From assembly GCA_004154925.1 (NCBI GenBank), contig QJNS01000193.1, positions 89,119 through 153,118 of the forward strand: a stretch of DNA of 64,000 nt, in the 5' to 3' direction. Source of the DNA: Monosporascus cannonballus (Eukaryota; Ascomycota; Sordariomycetes; Xylariales). Under the pieces are notes generated by a model that saw nothing but the letters and a program-made list of their open reading frames with translations, did not search any database and was not told the origin of the DNA. A program made the translations under genes and the position numbers. Below are positions 16,108-28,238 of the stretch, piece after piece; position 1 is the stretch's first letter, and each line of letters opens with the position of its first letter.

Positions 16108-16527
16108 TATAACGGCTAGGAAATTTAACTAATTATTAAACCTTAATAATACGGGTTTATATTAATAAGAATATCCTAAGATTTTATAATAATAAAATAA
16201 TTTAATTACAATTTTTAATACCATAATATAAATGTCGTATTACAAAAGATTAATATTAATAGATATTATAAGTTAAAATTATTTAAATTATAGAAATAAT
16301 AAACGTATTATATTCGGTTTTCCTAGTTTTATCGGGCCTGGCTTTATGGGCTTTACGATAGATCCTGTCGAGCCTGGTTCTATAGGCTTTGCGATAAATT
16401 CTGTCGAACCTGGCTCTATGGGCTTTACGATAGATCCTGTCGAGCCATTACGTGATTTGACCCACATGGCTTAGTTATTTTCTTGATGCGACCGTTTCTC
16501 GAGGCCGCAGCCTGTTGGGTCAAAATA
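16108..16527 (-). repeat. Gypsy 1 LTR, 5' copy (420 bp)
   Basis: Three 36-bp tandem units at 16334-16441. Less mutated at its outer edge than the left copy. Ends next to the TGGGT duplication. Confidence 0.88.
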
Positions 16528-16532
16528 TGGGT

Positions 16533-19500
16533 TTAATGGTTATAAAAGAGTACATATTTCGTATATTCACGTTAAAAACGTATTAAATTTTCTTTACCAT
16601 AAAAAGTATTATTTCGGTAAAAAACGTAGAATACAGAATTTACGTAACGGTTATTTTACAAAAAAATATTACAAACTTTCTACATATTTTAATATTTATT
16701 AGATTTATCGAATAAACCAAATTAATCGAAATACATTACACGGGAGATTATTATTTTTTATTAACGGTTCAATTCTCGTATTATACGATAACTATGAACT
16801 TTGCTACGAACATACTATAAAGTGTAATGAAAATATTTTCTAAAACTTACCATAATATAACCTTTTAAATAACTTTAATATAATTTTATACAAAACTAAT
16901 AAAAAAGTCTTTTCGATAATAAACAATTTAAGATAAATAATTAAAAAGTACTAATTATAATTCTTAGCGATAAAAATCTAAAATTTACGTTCGTCTTATA
17001 AAATAAAATCTTTAATGTTTTAAAAGATTACATGATATATGTTTACCGTAGATTGTTTATAAATCGATAATTTATCGAAAAAACATATTAAATGGTAAAA
17101 CTCGCTATACAGTTTTATACGATCACCGACCTTAAAAATTTATAAATTAATATAAAACTTGCTTTATCATATTATATAAATACATGTTTAATAATTATAA
17201 TATAAAAATTATTAAATAACTTAATACTTAATTTTTAGCTAAGGTCGACGATAAATCTATTAAAAGACAAAAAAGAAAATAATTATAAATAATACAATAA
17301 ATATCTTAAAAATATTACATTTGAAAAACAAGTTAATGAACTAATATGATTCACATATTTGTTTAAGAAAAATATAATAATTAATATTTCCTAACGGAAT
17401 TTAAAAAGAAATAAAGACGTATATTTTAAATTATATCCAAAATATTATTTATTAACTTAACCTAAACTAAAATACTTGCGCATTTCGGCGAGATTAATTA
17501 ATATTATTACGAAATTTAAAGCTAGTAAATTATTAATTAACATCTGTTCTTAAGTAAAAATTTATTATATTATTTTAATAACTTAAGTTTATAAATTAAA
17601 ACAAAATAACCTTATTTATTATGAAAACGCTTAAACTTGCCTTTATAGCCTTAAACAGTAACGAATAAAAATAAAGAAATTAACGATATCGTGAATCGTA
17701 AAATTAGTTAATATAAAAAAAAATCTTGACCGTCAAATATCTCGTTATGTAAATAGATTATAAAGCTAAAATAACAAATAACGTTTTAAAAACCATTTTC
17801 GTTATAATTAATAAGGCGATTGCCAAATATGAAATAAAATATTTAATTAATTAATCTGGTAAATATCCAAAAACCGGTTTAGTTTGCCTTATTAAAACTA
17901 AGATACTGGACAATAAATATGTAATTACATTTTTTATTTATAAAAAACATAATAAGAATTAATAATTATATTTCTGATATAGTTTTTAATTAATAGCATA
18001 TATATATAATTCTATTACTTTAATTTATTTTGATTAGAAAACCGTAATGAAAATTACGTTATAAATTGCAAAAAATAATTAACGGTTAACGTTTTTCTTA
18101 AGAAATTTTGCGTTATTCGAAAAGTGCGATCATTGACATTTAAAAAAACTCTACGTATTTCACAACTCCATTTATTAAAAAGCTTCATTTTTTCTTTTTT
18201 TAATTTTTAATTATTTCATATTTAAAGTCATAATTTCCCATTTTTATAATCGTTGGTACCATTATATTTAATAAACAATTTATTGCCTTTATTATTATAA
18301 AACGTTTAACATAATAAACTCCTTGTAACATTTAATAAAAAAGTTATTAAAAATAGTTTTTTAACATTGTTTTGTTCAGTATTTAAAAAGTTCGAATAAA
18401 ACTTTTAATTTAGCGAATTTACAAATATGCAAAATAAATACAATATCAATAAAACGAAAAGTAACGATTATGGATAGAATAATAAAAAGTCTATTAATTT
18501 CGATAATTTAATTATACTTATTAAGAAAATATTTCTGCTCAAAACTTAATTAACACAGATATATATGTACACGATAATATGGTTATAATTTATTGCTTAT
18601 ATAATATAAAATAAAACAATGTAACCTATTTTAATAATTGTGTAAAGAACGTTAATAATTACTATATTATTAAAAACATTAAAAGAATAATATTAAAAAA
18701 CGGAAATCGGGTTTTTCTCTTTTAAATTGTAATACACTTTACGAAAGGATAAATGTTTATGATAATTAACATATTTAGTTTTAGACGGTCCGGTTTTAGT
18801 AACATTAATAGATAAAACGATAAAAATATCAAAGTTTTCGAAAACCTTGTTTTTTATAATCTCGTTAACGAAGAAATAATAATCGTCAAAATTGCCCGTA
18901 CTAACAAAATTATTCTTAACAGTAAAACTATAAATTAAATATTCGAAAATTTAATTCATAATGACGAAAACTCAGTTAAAATTCCCCGTATTAGTAAGAT
19001 TATTTTTAATAGTAAATCATTAAACCCGTTTTTCGAAAATTTCGTTTGTAAAAACGAAATACTCGGTAAATTTTCCCGGGTTAATAAAATTACTTATATT
19101 GATAAAAATTTCGATTTATCGCCTAAAACTTTAATTAATAAAAATATAATGCCTATTAAATATTGTTATGCTGGTAAAATTATTTTACCTAGAAAATTAA
19201 TCTCGGTAATAAAAAAAATTAAACTTTTTGAAAAATCTTAAAAAACTATTTTCGTTTAATAATGTTAATTCCTTATTTATAAAGTAAAAGTTAAATTAAC
19301 TTTATTCATTTATTAATAACAACTAAAGAAGTTTTATAACGAAAAAAAATCCTTTTAGTCGCTTATTATATCCGAATTCGTAATAAATACGGTAAAAACG
19401 CCCGGTTTCTAATAAAGTTATCAAAAGATTAATTGATTTCTTAACAAATTTACATTTAAAACTTTTACAGAATATCTGTATTTCAAATTCGTTCCAAATA

Positions 19501-20305
19501 CGGTAAAATACCTTTATAAAGTTTATAATAATAACGAAATATACGATAATATTAAATTTATCAAAATAATTATTTTAATTATTAAATATTATAGCTTAAA
19601 AACTATATTATTAATAATATTAATATATATTTCATGAAAATAAAATGCTACAATTTATGTTAAGTTGTATTTGCCGTAACTAAACTTACTATTATAATTA
19701 ACAACGGTAACCATATTTATAATAATATATGTGTAATTTAAAAAACGTTTGCAAAATTAACGAACGTTTTAATAAATAAAAATATTTTTAACATTATTAA
19801 AGTTATTGTTGCCGATATAAACCTAATTTTCTAATTCATTAAGAAAAGAATCAATAATACAATCGTAACGGTTATCGAAATAATTAATGTTAAAAATAAG
19901 GTTATTTCGAAAAAGGTTAAAAAATTTCCTTTCACTTAATATATTACTTTACAAAATATTTTACCGAAACTGGAAGTTATTAAAAACATTATTAAAAATA
20001 CCAAATAATAAACGATAACGGTTATGCAATTATCGTTACAAACAACGAAAAACTTTATAAGTTATATTAATTTATAAAAAGATAAACGCCCGCTCAAATA
20101 ATTAAAAACAATATAAATATTTATTAAATATCGCATAGATATTTATTATAAAATATATCCTATATTAATAATTAAAATTTCAAAGTGTGCGTTTAGTTTT
20201 ATGCATAAATATTAAATATTAGTTTTTTATTTAAATAATTAGAATTAACCGTGTTAATCGTAATACCTTACGTTATATGCTTATTTTTTTAAGTAAAAAA
20301 ATATT
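16533..20305. repeat. RIP-decayed AT-rich DNA, unassigned
   Basis: Strongly A/T-rich, no intact frame. Contains the 90-bp tandem repeat listed separately. The stretch 19620-20200 gives a fairly open plus-strand translation once RIP-type stops are ignored, but I do not recognise the protein. Confidence 0.6.
18795..19125. repeat. 90-bp tandem repeat, about 3.5 units
   Basis: Units at about 18795-18884, 18885-18974, 18975-19064 and a partial one from 19065. The two middle units are exactly 90 bp and share the core AAATTSCCCGTAYTARYAAR. As 90 is a multiple of three, the repeat would encode a 30-residue repeat; the minus strand reads blocks such as NPGKFTEYFVFTNEIFEK. Units differ mainly by transitions. 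Confidence 0.7.
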
Positions 20306-20452
20306 TATTAAGAATTTTACAGTTACTGTTATAATAACCGAATTTCCGGCTATTAACAACTAGAAAACTCTCTAGATTTTCAATTAAAAAAAGCAAAATA
20401 ATTACATTTACATAATTATACGTACTTTATAATTAGTTATTTAAAATAAGTG
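20306..20452 (+). repeat. LTR-like sequence, right copy
   Basis: RIP-mutated direct repeat of 4561-4707, starting TATTAAGAATTTTACAG where the left copy has TGTTAGGCATTTCACAG. Similarity is lost after about 147 bases. Confidence 0.45.
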
Positions 20453-21533
20453 AAAACTTGCTATATTACTTACGTTGCTTTGTATAATTATTTCGTCACC
20501 TTTTCCAGATCTTACGTAATTCTTAACACTTTTTCTAAATGTCGAAATCTTGGCTTGGAAAGAATTCGATATCTTATTATTTATTTAGGTGTATTATTTC
20601 GGGATTAATCATAGTTAGAAAATGCAGTATTATACGAAAAATTATCAATAATTATCTAATTTTACACGCCTGTCTATTTTTTAAAATAGATCTCGATATT
20701 GTAAATTTTCTCGTAATCGGTTTATATATTCTATTCTGGTTTCTGTTTATTAAACTTCCGTTTTTTTTCGCAAGTTTAAAATGCTTACAAAATGGCCATT
20801 TTTCCAGTTTAGAATTATTCAAGTCATTTCTTAAGTCTATAATTAATTTCGTCTGTATTAGATTAATTTTGCTCTAATTATCGCATTGTTTTTATTATAT
20901 TTGTCGTTTTAAAAGTTCTGTATTAAAAAGAAACATCGTTGTATGTCGAAGGTTTATAAACGAATAAAACCGTTGAAATAATGTTAAAATCTCGGGCTTT
21001 AAGATTTTTCTAAAAGTATTTCAAATTTTACATTAATCATAAATTTTTATAATTCGCTAATTAGTTTAATATCATATATATATATAAACACGTTAAACAA
21101 GTTGTAATTATATATACAAATCCGTCGATATATTGCTGAAAAGTTTAAAATAGTGTGTTTTATAACCGTTTAAAGTCCAGCGTATTTTTACGTGTAAAGC
21201 GACTATTCTTAATTTTTTTTTCTGTTAACCGCTGCAAATATCTTGTCGATAATATAATTATAATATTGAAGAGCTTTATTAAATATTCTTAAACGGTAAG
21301 TAAGTAGACATAGATACTCATAAACATCTTGGCTAGGCCGTTGCTGCCTAAAGTGGCTTTTACTCCAACTCGCTAGAGCCAGCCTCGACTGTCGGCCTAG
21401 GTCGTTAAGTTATTTAAAGTCCCGTCACCTCTTTTCTGTTCTCTCTCCTTTGATTTTCCACACCCCCAATTAAACTCCCCGGAGAAAAGTAAACACTCCC
21501 ACCTTTTCAGATCCCCGAGACTCGTCGGTCAAC
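20453..21533. other. AT-to-GC transition, upstream of the PhnB-like gene
   Basis: AT-rich and decayed until about 21320, then normal composition. The ORF-like stretch at 20539-20877 has the amino-acid bias of A/T-rich noise and is not called. The last 200 bases are the likely promoter and 5' UTR of the next gene. Confidence 0.5.
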
Positions 21534-22104
21534 ATGAGCTTCGACAAGCTGACACTAGCGACCTGCCTCTGGTTCGACGGCCAGGCCGAAGAGGCGGCCA
21601 ACTTTTACGTCTCCGTCTTCAAGAACTCCAAGATCACCCACATGCAGCGCTACTCGGATGCCGGCAAGGAGCACCACGGCCACGAGCCGGGGACCGTCCT
21701 GATCGTCGAGTTCGAACTCAACGGCCACCGCTTCGTCGGCCTTAACGGCGGGCCCAACTTCAAGTTCAGCCCGGCCACCTCGTTCATGGTCGACTGGTAA
21801 CTATCACCCATCCTTTCAGCTGATAGATCCAGGGGACCCAACTAACACCTGGCTGGACAGCGACACGCAGGAGGAAGTCGACTACTACTGGGACAAGCTG
21901 CGCGAGGGCGGCGACGAGGCCGCACAGCAGTGCGGCTGGTTGGCCGACAAGTACGGCGTATCGTGGCAGATTGTGCCCCGCGTCCTCAAGGACATGATGA
22001 GCAGCCCCGACAAGGAAAAGGCCAACCGCGCCACCGTGGCTATGATGCAGATGCATAAACTGGATATTGCCGGGCTGCAGAAGGCGTTTGACGGCACCGC
22101 TTAG
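21534..22104 (+). CDS. VOC-superfamily PhnB-like protein (one intron)
   Basis: Two exons, 21534-21796 and 21861-22104, joined across a 64-bp intron with donor GTAACT, branch-like CTAAC and acceptor GGACAG. The join gives VDCDTQEEVDYYWDKL in frame, 168 residues in all, the usual length for PhnB-like glyoxalase-fold proteins. Visible family features are CLWFDGQAEEAANFY near residue 11, EPGTVLIVEFELNG in the middle and QCGWLADKYGVSWQIVP after the intron. Start ATG has a CAAC context. Members are cytosolic small-molecule-binding or demethylmenaquinone methyltransferase-like proteins of mostly unknown substrate; the reaction cannot be told from sequence. The gene shows no RIP damage although it borders decayed DNA, consistent with a functional single-copy gene. 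Confidence 0.92.
21797..21860 (+). other. intron of the PhnB-like gene
   Basis: Begins GTAACT, contains ACTAAC 21 bp before its end and closes with CAG. Removing it replaces a stop with the family-typical VDCDTQEE stretch. Confidence 0.88.
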
Positions 22105-22590
22105 GGTGTCGGGTGCAGATGGTTCGGGAGTCTTGGTGCTGACATAATTATTTTCTGCCCTGGCAGATGAGAATGGAGTCCGTGAAAGTTATACAGTGAC
22201 TACATCGTTAGCTGAAGCCCGGCATTTGGGGTTTGTGCCAGAAGTGATGATATCTGAAGTGTGATGCTCCGCAAACCGCCAACGCTCGCCCAACTTCCCA
22301 CCAGCCGCTCGCCTGGCATTTGCACTCGTGGGTTGTGGAGGATCAACCGCAGATCTTTCCGTGGTTGCCGATTTCCCAGGTAGCTGAAGTGGGCTGGCAA
22401 TTCACTCATCCAAGCAATATGGCGCTGTACTCTTGCCACTCTTGTCACAAATGGTGGAGTGACATGCAAACTAAGGGGACTGGATGGGGCCACCTCTCCG
22501 CAATCCCAACTCTGATATAATCCAAGCATAGTGCTCTGTGATTAGGGATTGCCCCTTTGCAGTACTCAGGTTCCCTGATGGGCCATCACC
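22105..22590. other. intergenic
   Basis: Normal composition, no convincing coding frame or repeat. A minus-strand open stretch at 22200-22529 lacks any recognisable motif. Confidence 0.5.
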
Positions 22591-23033
22591 ATGAGCCTCC
22601 CCGTCAGCCTAACCGACTTCTTCACCCTCACGAAGTACTGCCTTGGGCTCGGGCAGCGGATCCAGAGCCTTGGCGACGACTACCGGCATCTCAAGGCTCG
22701 GGCTGAGGTGCTGTCGCTCGTCTTCGCCCAGCTCCACGAGGCCCTGCTCAAGTTCGACAACATCCCCAAAGAGTTCCAAGCCATCTTCACAGATCTCAGG
22801 ACGAGTTGCTACCTTAGCCTCTGCCAGATTGAGTCGACCCTGGAGCAGTTCGAAATACTCAAGACGGATAACCCGGCCAAGAGGAAGGCCAGGAAATTCG
22901 CCATGGCGGTCCATAACTCCGTCGACAACCTGAGGGGGAAGCTGCGAGACCAGTTCGTCATTCTATCGCTGATGGTGCTCTGTTTGACTAGGAAGTTGCC
23001 CCATAATATCTCCCCGCGCGTGGAAACAATCAA
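22591..23033 (+). pseudogene. STAND/NLR N-terminal domain fragment
   Basis: Starts ATGAGCCTCC and reads about 130 residues of a helical, leucine-rich N-terminal region (SLTDFFTLTKYCLGLGQR, then KARAEVLSLVFAQLHEAL) of the style found before NACHT domains in fungal STAND proteins. After about residue 130 the frame runs into sequence that is antisense to the WD40 remnant listed next, so the rest of the protein is missing. Family assignment rests on the pattern, not on a diagnostic motif. It faces the NACHT-WD40 remnant tail to tail. Confidence 0.5.
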
Positions 23034-23109
23034 CCAGGGTTCTCCCTGCCGTGGTCGCTGGCAACCCGACCTGACGCCGCCGCAGCCTCGGATCGTTTCC
23101 CCAGCGAGG

Positions 23110-24710
23110 AGCTGCTCTCGTTATTTCCGAGGACAAAAGCAGTCCGCATCGAATATCGCAATACTTCTGGTGCTGGCTAGGCCGTTCCCATCTGACAATT
23201 CGACCATGATTCTTTGCTCTTGGCCAAGAGAATAGAGGGTCGCGTTTTTTAGCTGTGCCGTGCCGTTACCCAACGACGATAAAAAGAACGCAACTTTCGA
23301 CCAGTCCGCCCAACGGTAGATGCGAGCCTCGATGTCGTCGACACGGACCAGGTACAGAGAAGACTGCGGGTGTGAGATCCATTTGCGGATACCCGGCATG
23401 TGTGGGCATGTCCACCTCCCTTTCATGCTCACCTTAGCTAAGGACAAACAGGTAATCGGACTCGCGAGTCGATACATCGAACCTACCCATAACCTCCCCC
23501 ACCAGCACGTCGACGATCGCCTTCTAGAACTCGAGGCGGGACTAGAAGAGCATTATTACGTCCGCTAACCAACCTCGGTCTGCCGACTTCTGGATTTCAT
23601 GCGGGAATATCCTATTAGAGACGTCCACGCTCAGAAGGGCTTCTATCCGCTTACACCACGCAGAAGGGGCACCGGCGACTCGCGGTTGCAAAGCGTCCGC
23701 AAGCGCACTGCCGTCTTTTCATGGTAGAGTACGACTATTCCGTCATCCTTCCCGCAAAAGACAACCTCAGCCGTAGGATGGACCACCATCGCGGTGATCT
23801 TGGCTTTAGTGTCTAGGGAGACTGTCTCTATGATCGAAGTCGAGGTAGTCCCGCTGCTGTCATCGCTTAGAGAATTCCGCAAGAGGGTCTCGGGCTCCCA
23901 GACGGTGCACTGTGCGCCTCGGATGTGGGAAAGAAACAGGCTGTCTCTGGCGACGCGGAGTTGATATATGAGTTAGACGACTTGACCCGATACAATAGCT
24001 TGAACGTGTCGAACTCATAAACGTGGATCATCCTGTTTGCATCACCAGCTGCAAGGAGACACCCGTTGGAGCTTGGGTGAGCGTTTGGCAGTTGGCACGA
24101 AACATTCCAGCTGCCGGTCGGCGAAGGGGTCGAGGAGGGCAAGATCGCCGTCGAGGTGTGCGACGGCGAGCATCCCATGGCTGGCACAGAGAGTGAATGC
24201 GCAAGGTGACAGATGCAATGGCGTATGGTCTGGCTCCAGCGCGTTGCTCCATGGCCTTTGAGCTGGTTCAGGCTGGGCGCCCTGTCCTAGGCCCCAGGAT
24301 GCTACGTAATTCTTGTTGCTTGCAACCCTCAGCGTGTCCCCATCGAAGTCCATGTCGAGCGGACGTGGAGGTTTCTCGAGGCTGCGCACCACATCCCGGC
24401 TTTTGATGTCCCAGATTTTTCGCCATCTTCATACCGCAGGTTGCCAGTAGGTGAGTTTTGGCGTTGGAAAGCAATGAACTTGACTGCTTCGCCGTGATCC
24501 AAGACATTGTACTCCTGGTGGGACGTTGCGTAGTACAAGGAGGCAGGTCCTGATGTGAGACCGACGGCCAAGAACTCCTCTCCGTAACATAAGGCGCTTG
24601 TTTGACTCCGACGAAATCGTTGCATAATAGCCTGTCGTCAGACTGTCCCCTCGAGGCTCCAAGCACCGGAAATCACCGACCTCGACCGCTGGTATAGTAT
24701 AAGTCAAACA
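23110..24710 (-). pseudogene. NACHT-WD40 protein, C-terminal WD region, broken
   Basis: The minus strand carries, spread over shifting frames, the tail of the fungal NACHT-WD40 family. In order: GEEFLAVGLTSGPASLYY and DHGEAVKFIAF (about 24500-24580), DFDGDTLRVASNKNYVASW (about 24300), GMLAVAHLDGDLALLDPF (about 24150), AAGDANRMIHVYEF then LLYRVKSSNSY (about 23990), KITAMVVHP then VVFCGKDDGIVVLY (about 23750), and QEQRIMVELSDGNGLASTR near 23200 as the C-terminus. At least four frameshifts separate them. The N-terminal and NACHT parts are absent; at 24756 a Gypsy LTR fragment and an almost pure A/T block begin. Family members sense and trigger cell death in non-self recognition; this copy cannot be functional. 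Confidence 0.75.
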
Positions 24711-24755
24711 CGCCTTTCACGTATCATCGATAGGGATTACACTATTAACGCACGG

Positions 24756-24830
24756 TGACGGCTAGAGGTTTAACCAATTATTAATCCTTAATCGTATAGG
24801 ATTATATTACTAAAAATATCGTAATAATAT
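24756..24830 (-). repeat. truncated Gypsy LTR fragment
   Basis: TGACGGCTAGAGGTTTAACC followed by AATTATTAA matches the edge of the LTRs of Gypsy elements 1 and 2. After about 75 bases it dissolves into the A/T block. Confidence 0.7.
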
Positions 24831-27379
24831 AAATATTTAAAACTTTAAATATATTTCTTAAAATTAAAAATATTTTAAATAATAATTATATTATAATTTA
24901 AGATTATTCATAATTAAAAAAATAAATATATTAATATTTTTACTTAAAATATTTTTAAATTACAATTTACTAAATATTTTAAATTATATAAATTTTTAAT
25001 ATATATTTAAAATTAAAAGAAATTAAAATAATTTAAAATTATATATCAATTAAATATTTTATAATAAATTTATATTTTTCTTATTCTTAAATTTACTAAA
25101 TTTATTAAATTCTAATATAATTTTACATAAATATTTTTTATTTTTTAATTCTTATATAAATATAAATATTATTTTTAAATAAATATAATATAATAATTAA
25201 AATAAAAATAAATTAATTAAAATATATATTAAATAAAATATTAAAATTATTAAAATATTACTTTATTTTAATATATATATTTAAATATTAAATTTTTAAA
25301 ATTTAATTTATAATTATAACCAAAAAATATTATTAAAATATAATAAAACATTATATATTTTAAAATATATGTTATATTTATTTTTTAATAACTTATTAAA
25401 TATATTTATAATTTTAAAAAATATTTATAATATAAATATAATATATAATTTTAAAATTTTATAATATTATAATATAAATATATTATAATATATATATAAT
25501 AAATATTTTTTATAACATTTAATTAAAATATGAAAAAATATATATTAAATTAAAAAAATATTTAATTTTTATAATATTTATTTAAAATTAATATTATAAT
25601 TTTAGTATTATATTTTTATAAAATATAATAATTAATTTTATTATTAAATTATAATTATATTTTATTATATAATAAAATGTTTTATTAATATAAAATATTA
25701 ATTATAATACTATATTATATATATACTTATAAATTATTTAAATAAATATAAATATAATATTTTTCAAAATCAATATAATAAAATATACAAATTTATAATT
25801 TATGTATATTTATTTATTATATATATATAAAGTTAATAATATTATAATATAATTTAAATTTTAAATTAATATAATAAATATTGATAATAATTATAATATA
25901 TAATTTATATATATAAAAATTAAAATTTTAAAATTATTAATATATATATATATGTATTTATTTATTTATTTTAAATAATATATTTTTAAATTATAAATAC
26001 TTTAAGTTTTTTATTTTATTTTTATTTTTAAAATTTAAAAAAAAATTATTTTTATTTTATTAATTTTAAATAATTTTAATATTATTTATTAATAAATTTT
26101 AAAATATATTATTTATATTAAAATCTTATATATAAATTTATATATATAATAAAAATAAATATATATAAATATTAATATTTAATTTTAAAATTTTTTCATT
26201 TTAATATTTTAATATTATTTATAAATTTTAATATTATATATAATAAATTTTTTATTATATATATTTTTATGTTTTGAAATATTATATTTTTATTATAATA
26301 AATAATTTAAAATTTATTATTATTTTTATAATTTTATTTATAATATTATAATTTTTAAATTTTATTTAGTTTTATAAATTAATAAAATAAAAATTTAAAG
26401 ATAAAATATAAATTATATTTTAATTATAATTTATTTATTATATTTTACAAATTATATATATAATTTTAAATATTATATTATTATTAGTATTATAATTTTA
26501 AAAATTAATATATATATTATTTTATATTATAATAAAATAAATAATAAAAAATTTAATAATTTATTTTTATTATTTTAATATTATATTAATTTAAAATTAT
26601 AATTTATATAATAATAATAATTTTTATTTATATTATTATTTAATAATTAAATATATTTATTTATTAAAATATATATTTTATTTTATATTATATAAAATTA
26701 TTATTATTATTTATTATAAACATAATATTAATTAATATTTTATTTTTAATATAATTATTATTTTAAATTTTATAATTTTAATAAAAGTTTTATTTGTTTA
26801 TAATATTATATATTTTATAATATTTTATATATTATAATAAATATTTTATTTTATTTTATATAATTTTTATAAATTTTATATTGATAAAATAAAAAGATTT
26901 AATATATAAAATATATTTATTATATTATATTAAATTAATTTAATTTTAAATTTATTATTTATTTATTAATTTTAAAAAGTTTTAAAAAAAATTATGAAAA
27001 TATATATTAAAATATTATTAAATTAATTATTTTAATTATATTTAATTATTATTTTTATTAAAAAAATATAATATTATTTTATTTATAATATTATAATAAT
27101 TAATTAATTTTTTATCAAAATATTTTTAAAATAATTTAATTTTTTTATTTATTATAGAGAATATATTTTTTATATAATTTAAATTTTATTATAATATTAT
27201 TAATATATAGTTTTATATTTAATTTAATAATAAATTGATTTTTTAAATTATTATGTAATATATAAAATTATATATATTATATAAAAACATTTTTTAATGT
27301 AAATTATAAAATTATAATATATTTTTAATATTATAAATCCTTATATATATATATTAATATTAAATTTAAAAACTTGCTA
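24831..27379. repeat. hyper-A/T block (about 2.5 kb)
   Basis: Nearly pure A and T: many successive 60-base stretches have no or one C/G (for example 25201-25260 and 26041-26100). It is clearly more extreme than the other decayed regions here, which keep CG dinucleotides. No gene or repeat unit recognised. Likely an old, end-stage RIP product starting from the Gypsy fragment at 24756. Confidence 0.75.
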
Positions 27380-27384
27380 ATAAC

Positions 27385-27570
27385 TATCGTGGTATAAGTG
27401 TATTTATGTTAATTATCAAGCTTCCGGCACCCCGGAAAAACCTTATTCCGGTGCGCCCACAGTATATAAAGAGCTTTTTAGCCACCGCTCTCTGGAGCTC
27501 AATTCTAGCCAGACAATTATCACTTCCCATATTTGTGTTATCTTATTATCTGATCAGCTTAACTGTTACA
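27385..27570 (+). repeat. solo LTR, family S, copy 1
   Basis: 186 bp, TATCGTGG (from TGTCGTGG) to CTGTTACA, flanked by ATAAC (27380-27384) and GTAAC (27571-27575), a 5-bp target duplication with one RIP-type change. Holds a TATA-like CAGTATATAAAGAGC. Copies 2 and 3 are at 28047 and 42967. Confidence 0.8.
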
Positions 27571-27575
27571 GTAAC

Positions 27576-28041
27576 AGATATGAAATTGTCGAGATTAATT
27601 TAATAGGGCCGTAATTAATTTTGGAAAATGTTTATACTCTGTACATTTCAAGTTGTTCCAAGGCACTTATATGTGATAAATAGTGCATCCAGTGTGCGCA
27701 TACCTATCTTGATATTTATCAACTTAAAGCTCGAACATTACCAACAAAAAAAGAACCGTCCGTGCCTATATCGATTCATGTGTTAACAGCATCCCCGCCA
27801 GCAAGACCATCAAGAGCTATCTGCCTTAGTTACCTTTTCGTATCTACTGCTTGTATTGTCAAGACTGCCGGGCAATTATGATGAAACAGCGGGCGTTAAA
27901 TGTTTATTCTTAGCTTTTCACAAGTCAATTTGCCTCGCAAGGAATTTATCCCATACTCGCCGTACAATGCTTTTATCTCGGTACAGTAAATATATTTTTC
28001 AATGTATATCAATGGAGGACCGCTCAAAGTCTTTCAGATGG
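27576..28041. other. intergenic
   Basis: Moderate composition, no convincing gene. It lies between two solo LTRs of opposite orientation. Confidence 0.45.
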
Positions 28042-28046
28042 AATGC

Positions 28047-28233
28047 TGTCACAGTTAGGCTGATCGCGAGAAAAGGTTGCATAGAGTGTGGGAAGTGATA
28101 ATTGTGTGACTAGAATTAAGCTCCATGGAGCGGTAGCTAGGAAGCTCTCTATATACTGTGGGAGCGCCGGAATAAGGTTCTTCCGGGTGCTGTGGAGCTT
28201 GATAACTAACACAGATACCCCTATTCCACGACA
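28047..28233 (-). repeat. solo LTR, family S, copy 2
   Basis: 187 bp in reverse orientation, flanked on both sides by AATGC (28042-28046 and 28234-28238). About nine tenths similar to copies 1 and 3. Confidence 0.85.
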
Positions 28234-28238
28234 AATGC

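Larger units (their letters stand above)
9646..16527 (-). mobile_element. Ty3/Gypsy LTR retrotransposon 1, RIP-inactivated
   Basis: Bounded by two related LTRs in direct orientation and by a perfect 5-bp target duplication TGGGT (9641-9645 and 16528-16532). The coding strand is minus: around 12840-12935 the minus strand reads the Gypsy reverse transcriptase core with a YLDE (from YLDD) box, then a SFKKTE-like and a YLEYII-like stretch in the order usual for Ty3/Gypsy RT. The 5' LTR is therefore the right one. The inner edge carries TGTTACAAATTTTTATTT, identical in Gypsy element 2 at the same place, a candidate primer site. All frames are broken by RIP-type stops; ORF-like stretches at 14082-15123 are chance openings. 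Length 6.88 kb is normal for the group. Confidence 0.9.

Noticed and set aside
20539..20877. 112-codon open frame
   Set aside because: Composition-driven hydrophobic translation in decayed DNA, no family motif.
22200..22529. minus-strand open frame between PhnB-like and NLR remnant
   Set aside because: No motif, overlaps a plus-strand open frame of equal quality, no start or splice support.
24831..27379. mitochondrial insertion
   Set aside because: No mitochondrial gene or tRNA visible, and A/T content is more extreme than fungal mitochondrial DNA usually is.
27385..28233. DNA transposon with 186-bp terminal inverted repeats
   Set aside because: Each repeat has its own 5-bp duplication and a third copy stands alone at 42967, so they are independent solo LTRs in opposite orientation.
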